Below are positions 1-9,178 of a stretch of 64,000 bases of DNA, in pieces; positions within the stretch are counted from its first letter, which is position 1, and every line of letters starts with the position of its first letter. The position numbers and the translations under genes are program-made. This DNA is from JABCYV01 sp963696025 (GTDB lineage Bacteria; Acidobacteriota; Terriglobia; Terriglobales; Acidobacteriaceae): positions 1 to 64,000 of the forward strand of contig CAVOII010000010.1 of assembly GCA_963696025.1 (NCBI GenBank). The letters run 5' to 3'. The notes beneath the pieces are model-generated. The model saw only the letters and a program-made list of their open reading frames with translations, ran no database searches and had not been told where the DNA came from.

Positions 1-1950
1 GAGCTACGCTATCAAGGTGCGGCTGAAATGCGGGCCGACCTAATGCGGCTGAAACGGGAGGCGGAATCGCGTCGCGGCGTACCGGCGAGCTCGGGATCAG
101 CGGCTCATGAAGTTGGGCTACCGGCAACCGCGGCTACATCACCACCGCCTTTGGGGGTGACTTCTCCCGTTAGTGCGTCATCCGTTTCTGCGAAGGGCAT
201 CGAGCTCCCGGCCAGCGGCCGGAGCCTATGGAAAATTCTTGTTCCTGTTACCCTGCTCATTGCTGTTCTCGTGGGAGCAGGCTATTTTTATTATCAGTAC
301 CATGCTTCCAAGCTCACCGAAAAAGATACGATCGTTCTCAGCGATTTTGCCAACACCACGGGCGACCCCATCTTCAATGACACCCTGAAGCAGGCCTTGG
401 GAGTGTCGTTGCGGCAATCGCCCTTCCTGAATGTCCTCTCCGATGATCGGGTTGCGGCCACGCTCAAAATGATGACCCGCCCGGCTGACACACAACTGAG
501 CACCGATGTGGCGCGCGAACTATGCCAGCGCGCCGACAGCAAGGCGTATATCGCAGGTTCAATCGCAAGCCTGGGCGGGCAATACATCGTGGGGCTCAAG
601 GCGGTGAATTGTCTAAACGGAGACGTATTGGCGCAGGAACAGGCCACGACAACAGGAAAAGAAAAAGTGCTGGATGCGCTAGGCGAGGCTGCCACGAAAA
701 TTCGCACGCAACTCGGCGAATCATTAGCGTCTGTGCAGAAGTTTGACACACCGCTGCCCCAAGAAACAACGTCGTCACTCGAGGCGCTCAAAGCTTACAG
801 CCTGGGTCTAAAAGCAGGGGCGGAAAAAGGTCCCACCGCAGCGCTGCCCTTTTACCAGCACGCCATCGAACTTGACCCCAATTTCGCAAGCGCGATCGAG
901 AGCGTCGGAATCATGTATTCCGGACTCGGCCAGAGTGACCGGGCCAATGAATATCTCACCAAGGCATTCAATCTGCGGGATCGTGCCAGTGAACGGGAAA
1001 AGCTGCACATCACTTCGCTGTACTACTGGCTCGTCTTTGGAGAACTGGATAAGGGGGTTGAAACTCTTCGAGAATGGGAGGAAAACTACCCCAGGGATGA
1101 CGTTGCAGCCCTCGACTTGGGAGCTCTTTACGGCACAGAAGGGCGATACGAATCTGCGGTGGAGCAAACGCAGAAGTCGTTGCGACTCAACCCCGACAAT
1201 GTGATTATTTACGATAACCTGGCACAGGACTTACTGGCGCTGAACCGGCTCGACGACGCACACAAGACCTATGATGACGCTATTACGCGGAAGCTGGATG
1301 ACGACCTTCTCCATCTGGTGCGTTATGGAGTCGCCTTTCTTCAGTCAGACGTAAAGGTAATGTCCGAGCAGACCGCCTGGTTCACGGACCGGCCGGAGGT
1401 CGCGAATGAGATGCTGGCCCTGGAGGCGGAAACCGAAGCCTATGCGGGACATCTGAGTAAAGCGCGGGAGCTGACGCGCAGGGCGGTGGATTCGGCTGTG
1501 CGGGCAGACAACAAGGGAGGGGCCTCGATCTGGGAACTGGAAGGAGCTTTCCGTGAAGAGATTTTTGGTGAGCCCGATGCTCGGGAGCAGGCCATCGCCG
1601 CGATGAAGGTAGCGCCTGACAGTCCCGAAGCTCAGGAGTTCGGAGCGCTGGTGCTGGCAGGAAGTGGAGACGCTAAGCGGGCAGAATCGCTGGTACAGGA
1701 TTTGCAGAAGCGCTTCCCGTATCACACCATGGTGCAGTCCTACTGGCTTCCCACCATCCGGGCGCAGATTGCGCTCGTCAACCAGCAACCTCAGCAAGCT
1801 ATCGACATGCTGCAAGCGGCTCGTCCGGTCGAATTAGGGCAGCCGCTATCGACGCAGGGCCGTACTGTTTGTATCCGGTTTACGTGCGAGGCGAAGCCTA
1901 TTTGGCAGCGGGCCAGGGCAGCGCTGCAGCAGTGGAGTTTCAGAAGCTAA
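1..1950 (+). CDS. Ser/Thr kinase-TPR protein, C-terminal part (5' end outside window)
   Basis: The frame is open from base 1, so the N-terminal kinase domain lies upstream. The first residues (LRYQGAAEMRADLMRLKR) match the end of acidobacterial kinase domains. A Pro/Ser-rich linker follows, then one membrane segment (about residues 69-90 counted from the first ATG at 28), a periplasmic TolB/FlgO-like domain (KDTIVLSDFANTTGD...) and many TPR helices. Known members are membrane kinases whose outside TPR part probably binds partners. The last residues, after about base 1850, are out of frame: the homologous tail continues in frame 3 (see the next entry). The protein is therefore truncated and its C-terminus is not native. 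Confidence 0.8.
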   Translation, partial: ELRYQGAAEMRADLMRLKREAESRRGVPASSGSAAHEVGLPATAATSPPPLGVTSPVSASSVSAKGIELPASGRSLWKILVPVTLLIAVLVGAGYFYYQYHASKLTEKDTIVLSDFANTTGDPIFNDTLKQALGVSLRQSPFLNVLSDDRVAATLKMMTRPADTQLSTDVARELCQRADSKAYIAGSIASLGGQYIVGLKAVNCLNGDVLAQEQATTTGKEKVLDALGEAATKIRTQLGESLASVQKFDTPLPQETTSSLEALKAYSLGLKAGAEKGPTAALPFYQHAIELDPNFASAIESVGIMYSGLGQSDRANEYLTKAFNLRDRASEREKLHITSLYYWLVFGELDKGVETLREWEENYPRDDVAALDLGALYGTEGRYESAVEQTQKSLRLNPDNVIIYDNLAQDLLALNRLDDAHKTYDDAITRKLDDDLLHLVRYGVAFLQSDVKVMSEQTAWFTDRPEVANEMLALEAETEAYAGHLSKARELTRRAVDSAVRADNKGGASIWELEGAFREEIFGEPDAREQAIAAMKVAPDSPEAQEFGALVLAGSGDAKRAESLVQDLQKRFPYHTMVQSYWLPTIRAQIALVNQQPQQAIDMLQAARPVELGQPLSTQGRTVCIRFTCEAKPIWQRARAALQQWSFRS

Positions 1951-2672
1951 TTGACCATCGCGGAATCACCTGGAGCTGTACGACGGGAACATTAGCTCGC
2001 TTGGGACTCGGTCGGGCGGATGCGCTCGCTGGTGACCAGACCAAAGCGCGGGCTGCTTACCAGGATTTCTTGGCGCTTTGGACAAGACGCCGACCCCGAC
2101 ATCCCCATCCTGAAAGAGGCCAAGGCAGAGTACGCGAAGCTGCAATAGCGGCGTTGGCCATCACCTCCACTCGAAACGTGCAACCGGAGGCGGCTCTCGC
2201 CTTCGCCTGGGCCGGCGACGCCGCCCGCGCCCAGGCCGTCGTCGCCGATCTCACCAAGCGCTATCCGAAGAATATTCTCATCAGCTCCTATTTCGTGCCC
2301 ACAATCCGTGCAGTCGTCGAACTGAATTGCGGCAATGCCTCCGCCGCCCTCGATCTCCTTAAGGAGACCATTCCCTACGAGGCCCAATACTGCATGGACG
2401 CTGCCTACGCGCGCGGCCAGGCTTATCTCGCGAGTCGTCAAGGCACAGCAGCCGCAGCCGAGTTTCAGAAAATGCTCGACCACCGCGGCCTGATGAACCT
2501 CTGTCCGCAGATGACATTGGCCCATCTCGGCCTGGCCGGCGCCCGCGCCTTGAGCGGCGACACTGCCGGCTCACGCACCGCGTATCAGGATTTCTTCGGC
2601 CTTTGGAAAGACGCCGACCCAGACATTCCCATCCTGAAAGTAGCAAAGGCGGAGTACGCGAAGCTGCAGTAG
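1869..2672 (+). pseudogene. Frameshifted tail of the kinase-TPR gene plus a duplicated TPR C-terminus
   Basis: Frame 3 restores the lost end of the preceding gene (YPVYVRGEAYLAAGQ...). Near base 2085 a second shift is needed to read KDADPDIPILKEAKAEYAKLQ, which stops with TAG at 2146-2148. The same frame-3 reading then continues into a second copy of the TPR C-terminus (ALAFAWAGDAARAQAVVADL...) that ends with almost the same residues at 2672. The simplest reading is that two tandem kinase-TPR paralogs recombined, or that the second lost its front, and that the junction is decaying through indels. A functional protein from this stretch is unlikely. Confidence 0.65.
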
Positions 2673-2771
2673 ACGCAGCAACCTGTATCTGCGGCCTACA
2701 TGAATAGCTAAGGGAGTAATCGCACCAGCGAAGCGGTCCGATCGGCTCCTGCATTAATCGTCGCGAACTGC

Positions 2772-4865
2772 TCAGTGACTCTGTTCGTTCCCGGCGGCTT
2801 TCCCCTGCTCTGCGTTGTAGGCCTTCCACGCACCGTCGATGACGTAGGCGTGAATCGCGTCCGCGTCCTGAGCCGTCATCTTTTCATTTGGGAACGCAAA
2901 CTTCGGGGGATTAGCGAATCCCGGCATTCCCTTGTCCCAGTCCGTGCCGCCCAGCACAATGCCGTACCACTGGTGATGAATTTCAGGCGGCGCATAACGC
3001 AGGTCGGGAACGGCCCCATCTAACACCCAAGCTCCGCTTCCATCAAGGTCCGGTGAGTGACATCCGTCGCAAACGAATTTTCTGTAAAGCGCTTTCCCCC
3101 GCAGGACGGTTCCCTGGTCAGCAGTTTGTGTGGGAGGCTTCGGCACGGGCGGCACCACATCGGGTGGAGTCGGAAACGGCGTAGTCGCATTCAGTCTGAA
3201 GGCCAGCAGGCGCGTCGGCCCGCGCTTCGATCGCGGAGTCGCCATGGTCCAGGCCGGAGCGAACAATCGCGAACCCGAACCCCATCCCACCGGAACCAGC
3301 ACGTACTGCTCGCCGCGCAGACTGTAAGTGACGGGAATCGACTCGATCGCCGAGCCGGTTTGAATCGACCAAACCTTATACCCTGTATCGGCCGCATAAG
3401 CCGCGAACTCACCTGTGCCCTGCCCCTGGAAAACCAGATTACCCGCGGTGGAGAGAACCCCGCCATTCGTCGGAATTTCTTCCTCCGCCGACCAGCGTAC
3501 CGATTGGCCGACTGGATCCCAAGCAATGAGTCTTCCCTCGGTCTGCTTCATCCATTCGCCTGACACTACAGCGGCATTAGTTTTGGGCCGCCGATCTGTG
3601 GCAGGGACATAAACCAGCCCCGTGCCTGGGTTGTAACTCATCGGCCACCAGTTATGAACCGTCCACTGCTTTCCGCCGCCCGCCGATGCGGGCACCTCCA
3701 CCGGCTGTCCGCGTTCCAGATCGTAGGAATTGGCCCACACTAACTTGACCAACGGTTTGGCCGATAGCAGTTTTCCGGTCTTGGCATCGAGCACGTAGAA
3801 GAAGCCGTTTTTAGGGACGGTCATTGCCACGTGGCGTTTCTCGCCACCCACGTCAATGTCAGCCATCAGGATGTGGTTGTTCTCTGTCTGCAAGCCCGGT
3901 GCGCTAGTCTGAAAATGCCAGACGTACTCCCCGGTATCCGCCTTCACTGCAACGATGCACCCGGCAAAAAGTCTGGCTCCGCTCGTCTTGATGGATTCCA
4001 GCTCACCGTAATCGACTCCAGCGCCAGCCGTCCCAAAAAGCACGTAATCTGTAACGGGATCATAGGTAATCGCATTCCACACATCGCCCCCGCCGATCCG
4101 CCACGAGTCCTTGCCCGACCAGGTTTTGGAGGCCATTTCGAGCGCCTTGCTTTCGAACGGCTTCGCCGGATCTCCTGGAACAGTCCAGAAGCGCCAGAGT
4201 TCTTTGCCAGTCTCGGCATCGAAGGCAGCAAGCGATCCGCGCACGCCATCGTCAGAACCGTTGTAACCCATAAACACTTTGCCCTTAGCTACGTGAGGAG
4301 CCCCAGTTATGCCCGTCTCGGTCGCGTCGCATACCTGCGTCTCCCATATCTTTCGTCCGAAAGCCGCGCTCATGGCCACTAGCCGACAATCGCCCGTGCC
4401 GATATACACCTTGCCATCCCACACCGCCACGCCGCCATTGGTGCGCGCCGAATAAGAGCCGTTGATTGCCATGTTCAGCCGAACCTCGGGATCGAACTTC
4501 CAAAGCAATTTCCCAGACTCCGCATCCACTGCATAGACTTTGGAAAGCGGAGCGCTCACATAAATCACACCGTCGACGACGAGAGGTTCTGCAACAATTC
4601 CTACCGTGCTATCGACATCCAGGAACCAGGCAAGTCCCAGGCCGGCGACATTCTTGTCGGTGACTTTCTTGAGCGGGCTGAAATGCTGCGACTCGAAGTC
4701 CCGACCATTTAAAAGCCAGTTGCTTCCGTCTGAGGTCTCTGATTGGACCCGATCCGTATACACGTTGCCGATTTTCACCGGACTATCGGCCAGAGAATGA
4801 AACGCGATTAGCATTCCAAGTGCCAGGCCCGCAACCGTCAAACCCAGAAGCCGCCATGTTTTCAT
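2772..4865 (-). CDS. PQQ-dependent quinohemoprotein dehydrogenase (PQQ domain + cytochrome c)
   Basis: About 697 aa. It has a signal peptide (KTWRLLGLTVAGLALGMLIA), an eight-blade PQQ propeller beginning NWLLNGRDFESQHFSPL, with repeated AVDAESGKLLW and AFDAETGKELWRF blade motifs, and a C-terminal cytochrome c domain with one heme site CDGCH. This is the arrangement of type II alcohol dehydrogenases, periplasmic enzymes that oxidise alcohols and pass electrons through heme c. The adjacent Cys-Cys pair of methanol dehydrogenase is not seen. The ATG at 4865 is preferred over a TTG 27 bases upstream because it starts exactly at the signal peptide. The substrate cannot be named from sequence. Confidence 0.88.
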   Translation of the reverse strand: MKTWRLLGLTVAGLALGMLIAFHSLADSPVKIGNVYTDRVQSETSDGSNWLLNGRDFESQHFSPLKKVTDKNVAGLGLAWFLDVDSTVGIVAEPLVVDGVIYVSAPLSKVYAVDAESGKLLWKFDPEVRLNMAINGSYSARTNGGVAVWDGKVYIGTGDCRLVAMSAAFGRKIWETQVCDATETGITGAPHVAKGKVFMGYNGSDDGVRGSLAAFDAETGKELWRFWTVPGDPAKPFESKALEMASKTWSGKDSWRIGGGDVWNAITYDPVTDYVLFGTAGAGVDYGELESIKTSGARLFAGCIVAVKADTGEYVWHFQTSAPGLQTENNHILMADIDVGGEKRHVAMTVPKNGFFYVLDAKTGKLLSAKPLVKLVWANSYDLERGQPVEVPASAGGGKQWTVHNWWPMSYNPGTGLVYVPATDRRPKTNAAVVSGEWMKQTEGRLIAWDPVGQSVRWSAEEEIPTNGGVLSTAGNLVFQGQGTGEFAAYAADTGYKVWSIQTGSAIESIPVTYSLRGEQYVLVPVGWGSGSRLFAPAWTMATPRSKRGPTRLLAFRLNATTPFPTPPDVVPPVPKPPTQTADQGTVLRGKALYRKFVCDGCHSPDLDGSGAWVLDGAVPDLRYAPPEIHHQWYGIVLGGTDWDKGMPGFANPPKFAFPNEKMTAQDADAIHAYVIDGAWKAYNAEQGKAAGNEQSH

Positions 4866-4915
4866 AACGAAGCCCACCACTATAGAGAGCAAGAATCCTT
4901 ATGTGTCCTAAAGTT

Positions 4916-5233
4916 TTAAGCCGCCTTTTTCTCTTGGTTGACTCTTGCCCATCTCGCACGTTGGGCAGCCGCCATTTTCCTTCTTGATGTTGTTGAGACG
5001 TGCCGCTTCGGTACACCCACTCGACCCGCCCGACCCGAATTGTATTTTGCCCATCGTGCCTTCTGCGCCAGACTTATTCTTCTCCGAGCAGAAGCCGACA
5101 TCTTTCGACGTGTCTTGGTGGGTCTGATTGAGTTCGAGCCGATCCCCGACAGGGCAGAAACAGCCGCTTCCAATCGACCCAATTCGAATGCAGCTTTGTC
5201 ACGTGCAGCCTTCAACTGCGCGAGAATGTCCAT
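4916..5233 (-). CDS. Small basic RWA-repeat protein (acidobacterial type)
   Basis: About 105 aa from the ATG at 5233, preceded by GAGGGGG. The N-terminus is a helical coiled segment (MDILAQLKAARDKAAFELGR). The C-terminus has two copies of a basic motif, RRKMSASARRRISLAQKARW and RRKMAAAQRARWARV, rich in Arg and Lys. Proteins with this motif are common in Acidobacteriota. The basic repeats suggest nucleic-acid binding, but that is inference. It lies between the dehydrogenase and the accessory region and may mark the last chromosomal gene on this side. Confidence 0.7.
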   Translation of the reverse strand: MDILAQLKAARDKAAFELGRLEAAVSALSGIGSNSIRPTKTRRKMSASARRRISLAQKARWAKYNSGRAGRVGVPKRHVSTTSRRKMAAAQRARWARVNQEKKAA

Positions 5234-5321
5234 GTGTCCCCCTCGGGCTGGGATTGTAACAAATGACTGCTCGCTTTGCGGACAACAAAAGGGCGCAGCC
5301 GCCCGGCGACGGTCCTGAAAC

Positions 5322-6482
5322 TTACGCAATCCAAACTAGAGAATGTCCTGATTGGCACTTGGGTACGCGCTGATTAGGTTTCATCCCAAGCACGCTAATC
5401 TTGTCGCGCCATTCGTGTTTGATCCACTTGTGGAGATCGCTTTCCCACACTAGCGGGAATCGACAAACGATTTTCCAGGCTTCGTCGTAAAGCATCGGCC
5501 TACGTTTATTGCGGCGTAGCGCGTCTTTCACGCGGGCGTGTGCTGTGTTGAGATATCTGTTACGAAGCATCATCAAATAGTTATCATTTCCCCCCGCGTA
5601 TTGATCTGACGGGAACAGTTCCAAATTATTTGAAGTGTCAATGCGAACACGCTGCCGGGCGTCAGCCCTCGCCAGCTCCATGAACTCGGTCGCATTATGC
5701 TCTACCTGCTTGAAGACCTCAACGCCCTTGTGGTGCCGAGTTGCGTAGATGAGATGATAACGCGTCTGATCGTACTGCGGGTTCAGCACCAGCGTTGTAC
5801 ACACATATTGAAAATTGCCAGCGTGAGCTATCTGGTCTGCATAGGCGAACGCAGCAGCGTCATCACGTTCCTGGCCGACTTGACCACGAATGTCCTCCAT
5901 CGCCTGCTCTCCGAGCAGGGCCTCGAAATCTTGTCCTTCGAGACCAAGGAAGCGCCGGATGTGCGAGGTCATGAAGTTAATTAGGACCTCGCCCGGCTCA
6001 CACTGCAGCAACGGTTTGAGCGGACCGATTTTGAGCGGTGACCAGCCTGTAGGATCAATGAAAAAGAATGGGAAAGAGTTTTCGCGAGCGACCACAAGTC
6101 GCAGAATCTCCGGGATATGCTCGACGAAATCGCCGGGCAGCGTCTTCACCTGGATATCCGAAATCGAATCGCAATATTTTTCCAACTGAGCGTAAGCGAC
6201 CGGGTTCTTTTCAACGAAGATGCAGCGGAATGTGACCGGTCGGCCTTCAGCCGTTAAAATCCGGCGTGCTTCTCGAAGCTGACGAAGCGCGATACCAATG
6301 GAACTGTCCGATAAATCGTTAGTTACGGTGTTCCACGGCCCCGAACAACAGTCCACATACAATATGTCCCGAACCCAACTGCGGCCCACTATCAGCGGGA
6401 GCGGCGTGAGGTAACGACCCAAAATGAAATGCTTGACTGCGGTCTGTTCGCGACCGTAGTAGGCGGGTTCAACGGCGTTCAT
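5322..6482 (-). CDS. tcmP: Three-Cys-motif partner protein TcmP
   Basis: 386 aa. The N-terminus has the family signature region around residues 40-50 (ILYVDCCSGPW, usually Y-x-D-x-F-A-G-P-G) and later FFFIDPTGWSPL (usually L-D-P-x-G). This layout resembles a methyltransferase-like Rossmann fold. The next gene upstream on the same strand encodes the three-Cys Gp37/Gp68 protein, which is the pairing that names the family. The two genes are 22 bp apart and probably cotranscribed. The biochemical role is not established; the pair recurs in mobile elements and is suspected of acting on nucleic acid or in defence. The D-C-C-S replacement in the signature loop is unusual. Confidence 0.82.
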   Translation of the reverse strand: MNAVEPAYYGREQTAVKHFILGRYLTPLPLIVGRSWVRDILYVDCCSGPWNTVTNDLSDSSIGIALRQLREARRILTAEGRPVTFRCIFVEKNPVAYAQLEKYCDSISDIQVKTLPGDFVEHIPEILRLVVARENSFPFFFIDPTGWSPLKIGPLKPLLQCEPGEVLINFMTSHIRRFLGLEGQDFEALLGEQAMEDIRGQVGQERDDAAAFAYADQIAHAGNFQYVCTTLVLNPQYDQTRYHLIYATRHHKGVEVFKQVEHNATEFMELARADARQRVRIDTSNNLELFPSDQYAGGNDNYLMMLRNRYLNTAHARVKDALRRNKRRPMLYDEAWKIVCRFPLVWESDLHKWIKHEWRDKISVLGMKPNQRVPKCQSGHSLVWIA

Positions 6483-6504
6483 TCGGACCTAAGGCCTATC
6501 CTTT

Positions 6505-7284
6505 TCAGCCTGTTGGACGCTGTAATCGTACTCTTTTTCCCGGAACTTGCGTAGCCTGCAGGGCTGTAGGCATTTGGTCATAGGTTCGCCCGTCCAATTC
6601 ACGCCCGTTTTTCGATTTCTGCACACCGCCCCATTGCTTGAAGAAGAACGGCACTCCTGCTTTCCAGCACTGATTTTTCAGTGAGATGACCCATTGCCTT
6701 TGCATTGGTCTGGCACCGTGTCCACTCTCACCGCCCACTATCACCCAGTGAATACCGGACAAGTTCACCTGTCCGAGTTCCTCCAACAACGGTTCCACGG
6801 ACAAAAAGCGCACGGCAACATCCGCTGCACGCAGATGCTCAATGCGGGGCAGACCATGTTTTCGATTCTCAACACTCACACCCCACCAGATGTGAGCAGA
6901 GTGCGCTGCGAATCTGAGCTTAGAGTTCAGTAGATTCCGCATACGGTCAGAGCGTTTAGTGAGAACCTGAAGTGTATGCCAGTTGGCCGCGTTCATGACT
7001 TCCGCAACCCTGACAATGTATTCATCTGGTACTCCCGGTTGAAAAAGGTCGCTCATTGAGTTCACAAAAATGAAGCGTGGCGCTCTCCACTTTAGCGGTT
7101 CTTCTAATTTCTCGGGCACAAGGCGCAAATCGAATCCCTGCTCATAGGGGTGACCGGGTACACCACGGAAACGCTCTGCGAATACCTCCGCATAGCAGTG
7201 CTTGCATCCGGGGCTGATTTTTGTGCAACCGCGCACGGGATTCCAAGTTGCATCAGTCCATTCAATTGTTGATTTTTGTGACAT
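6505..7284 (-). CDS. Phage Gp37/Gp68 family (DUF5131) three-Cys protein
   Basis: 259 aa. The start is MSQKSTIEWTDATWNPVRGC, a family hallmark. Cys20, Cys27 and Cys30 form the three-Cys cluster (GCTKISPGCKHCYAE), which resembles a radical-SAM-type iron-sulfur site. Downstream motifs FVNSMSDLFQPGVP, WWGVSVENRK and HWVIVGGESGHGARPM are typical of the family. It is the first gene of the tcmP operon, and the AT-rich bases 7285-7406 hold the divergent promoters. Function is unknown beyond the predicted metal cluster and its constant partner. Confidence 0.9.
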   Translation of the reverse strand: MSQKSTIEWTDATWNPVRGCTKISPGCKHCYAEVFAERFRGVPGHPYEQGFDLRLVPEKLEEPLKWRAPRFIFVNSMSDLFQPGVPDEYIVRVAEVMNAANWHTLQVLTKRSDRMRNLLNSKLRFAAHSAHIWWGVSVENRKHGLPRIEHLRAADVAVRFLSVEPLLEELGQVNLSGIHWVIVGGESGHGARPMQRQWVISLKNQCWKAGVPFFFKQWGGVQKSKNGRELDGRTYDQMPTALQATQVPGKRVRLQRPTG

Positions 7285-7406
7285 TTCGCTTTTTATTCGC
7301 TTAATGTAGAATATCTAAACGCAAGAGCATTGCACACAAATTTGTGCACGCTTTGTTGCTTCTTCAGGTGCGGCACGCATACTCGCCTGGGGCTAAGGTA
7401 AACGCT

Positions 7407-7598
7407 ATGGACGAAAGCCGCAAACGAGTCCTCGGGATCATGGCTTCAATTCTCGTGTCTCGGCATCTGGATACGGCAGACGATTTATTCGGTGCACCGC
7501 AGGGAAGTCCGCGAACGGACAAGATGGTTGCCGCTGCGGTTCAGTGGGCTGAGCGGATCATGCGGAAGATTGACAACGTGTTCGGCAAGGCGACTTAG
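7407..7598 (+). CDS. Small hypothetical protein
   Basis: 63 aa from an ATG with AAGG eight bases upstream. An upstream in-frame ATG at 7344 lacks a ribosome site and adds unlikely residues. The protein is helical (KRVLGIMASILVSRHLDTAD, then AVQWAERIMRKIDNVF) with no recognised domain. It diverges from the Gp37/Gp68 gene and stands 17 bp before the next plus-strand gene, so the two likely form an operon. Confidence 0.6.
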   Translation: MDESRKRVLGIMASILVSRHLDTADDLFGAPQGSPRTDKMVAAAVQWAERIMRKIDNVFGKAT

Positions 7599-7615
7599 GA
7601 GTTAGAGAGGCTGTA

Positions 7616-8635
7616 ATGGCGCTATTCGGTCGAAGGTGTCTCCAGAGCGTTCTAACTGAGAATGCCGTATTCCTAGGACCGAAGGAAGCGGAGAACAAGT
7701 GCAATTTGCTAAACACCTACGATGATCCTCATTACCTATCTACGGAGTGGGAGCTGGCTGTCCTAAATGCTGCGAGCAAGGTTGGTACAGTCGAATACGA
7801 GAAGAGAATGCGTACGCATCAACCTGATTTGCTATTCAAATCCAGCGACCCACCTCTTGAGTTCCTTGCGGATATAACAACCCTGTCGGACGGCGGGCTG
7901 CGTGAACGGAATCCTGTCCATGCCCTACAGAGTGAGTTCTGGCGGCACTTGAGTAAGCGACGATTGTTTGAAGGTGGAGGATTCGACGTTCAGATCGATC
8001 CGTACTCGCTCTCCTTTTATCGTGGATCAAAGGAAAAGCCTAGATTAAAGCTGCCAAGACAGAGTGAGTGGCCAACGAAAATCTTCAACTCTGGATTTAG
8101 AGCTTTCCTCGAAAAGGTATCGAATAACCCGGAACAGAACCAGAGATTTGACGTTATTGCCGCTGACACGGGAGTTCACTTTGAATACGACCCCACCAGG
8201 CGCGGAATGGCAACTCTTAATCATCTTTCGTTCGAGATTGCGAACGTCATTGACCAAAACACGATCTACAAGGCGCTGAAGACAAAAGCTGCACAACTGA
8301 AAGCTACCGGCTACAAAGGGGTGACCGGCGTGTTTCTGTGCGATGGCGACTGTAACGTGCTGCGCTCGACTACAGGAAGTTTTGCTGCCTACAGTGCGAA
8401 TGAAATAGTCCGAGAGTTTTTGCGTAAGTCCCATTCGGTGACTTTTGTAGTCCGTCTGGTAGTGCGCGAGTCCAACTCGCAAGTGTTGATAGAAGTGAAG
8501 CTGGATTTCAATCCTAAGCGGCCGATTGACCCTGGTCCGTTGACTCAGGTCATTTCCAGAATCCATCAATTATTGCCCCGACCTGAGTTCACACCCGCCC
8601 GTGCCCCTCCACCATCTGAAATCAGGCGATGGTAA
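7616..8635 (+). CDS. Hypothetical protein, possible PD-(D/E)xK-like nuclease fold
   Basis: 339 aa, not confidently recognised. Residues 40-90 carry a pattern reminiscent of restriction-type nucleases: an early acidic helix (STEWELAVLNAASKVG), then THQPDLLFK, then LEFLADITTL. The usual catalytic Lys after the last acidic residue is replaced by Thr, so the assignment is tentative. The rest is alpha/beta with YDPTRRGMATL and GYKGVTGVFLCDGDC. It lies beside the TcmP pair in an accessory region, which fits a defence or mobile-element role, but this is inference. Confidence 0.6.
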   Translation: MALFGRRCLQSVLTENAVFLGPKEAENKCNLLNTYDDPHYLSTEWELAVLNAASKVGTVEYEKRMRTHQPDLLFKSSDPPLEFLADITTLSDGGLRERNPVHALQSEFWRHLSKRRLFEGGGFDVQIDPYSLSFYRGSKEKPRLKLPRQSEWPTKIFNSGFRAFLEKVSNNPEQNQRFDVIAADTGVHFEYDPTRRGMATLNHLSFEIANVIDQNTIYKALKTKAAQLKATGYKGVTGVFLCDGDCNVLRSTTGSFAAYSANEIVREFLRKSHSVTFVVRLVVRESNSQVLIEVKLDFNPKRPIDPGPLTQVISRIHQLLPRPEFTPARAPPPSEIRRW

Positions 8636-8678
8636 GTCGGGACGATACTCGCGGTTGGAAAGAGGAGGATATGTGAAG

Positions 8679-8906
8679 ATGTCAGCACGAATGCTCTTGG
8701 AATTACTTGCTGGAGTGAGAACGGCTAGTGAGTTTGAAAAAGCGTATCGGCTGAAACCGAGCGAGAATCCGTTCAGGAGGATGTTTTCCGAAGGAAGGCC
8801 CATCTCGAAGGTCACCATCGAGCGGCAGCCTGAGGAAGATGACGACTTGGCAACAATTGAGTTTGGGGATGATCCTGACCCGGCGTTTTCTCAGTTTCAC
8901 GTTTGA
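8679..8906 (+). CDS. Small acidic hypothetical protein
   Basis: 75 aa from the ATG at 8679, ten bases after AGGAGG. A GTG six bases earlier is also possible. The sequence MLLELLAGVRTASEFEKAYRL followed by an acidic tail (EEDDDLATIEFGDDPDP) shows no known domain. It follows the possible nuclease gene by 43 bp on the same strand. Confidence 0.6.
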   Translation: MSARMLLELLAGVRTASEFEKAYRLKPSENPFRRMFSEGRPISKVTIERQPEEDDDLATIEFGDDPDPAFSQFHV

Positions 8907-8962
8907 CCGAGATGTAGTTTAGTTCCTAGTGGAAACCCACCCGGAGGTTCCAGCCCTGGGAG

Positions 8963-9178
8963 CTAGGTATTGCCCTTACTATCTTCTTTTAGCACTCGGT
9001 TAGTCAGAGAGATGGTGTGCAGATAGTCGGCACGCACTTTGAGTAGTGGCTCCGGTCCCTTGGCCTTGAGTTTGCGCCGAATGTTGGATTTCAGTTGACC
9101 ACCTGGTAGCAAACGGAACTCCTCCCCAGAATCAGAACGCTTAGAACGATTGCTCTTGTCCATTTCAATTTCTCGCAC
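8963..9178 (-). CDS. Small basic hypothetical protein
   Basis: 71 aa starting at GTG 9178 (or at ATG 9163, MDKSNRSKRSDSGEEF). It is charged and has RRKLKAKGPEPLLKVRADYL, with no domain recognised. It overlaps the 3' end of the upstream minus-strand gene in another frame. The last about 28 residues of that gene look unlike protein, so the two may once have been one reading frame. Confidence 0.45.
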   Translation of the reverse strand: MREIEMDKSNRSKRSDSGEEFRLLPGGQLKSNIRRKLKAKGPEPLLKVRADYLHTISLTNRVLKEDSKGNT

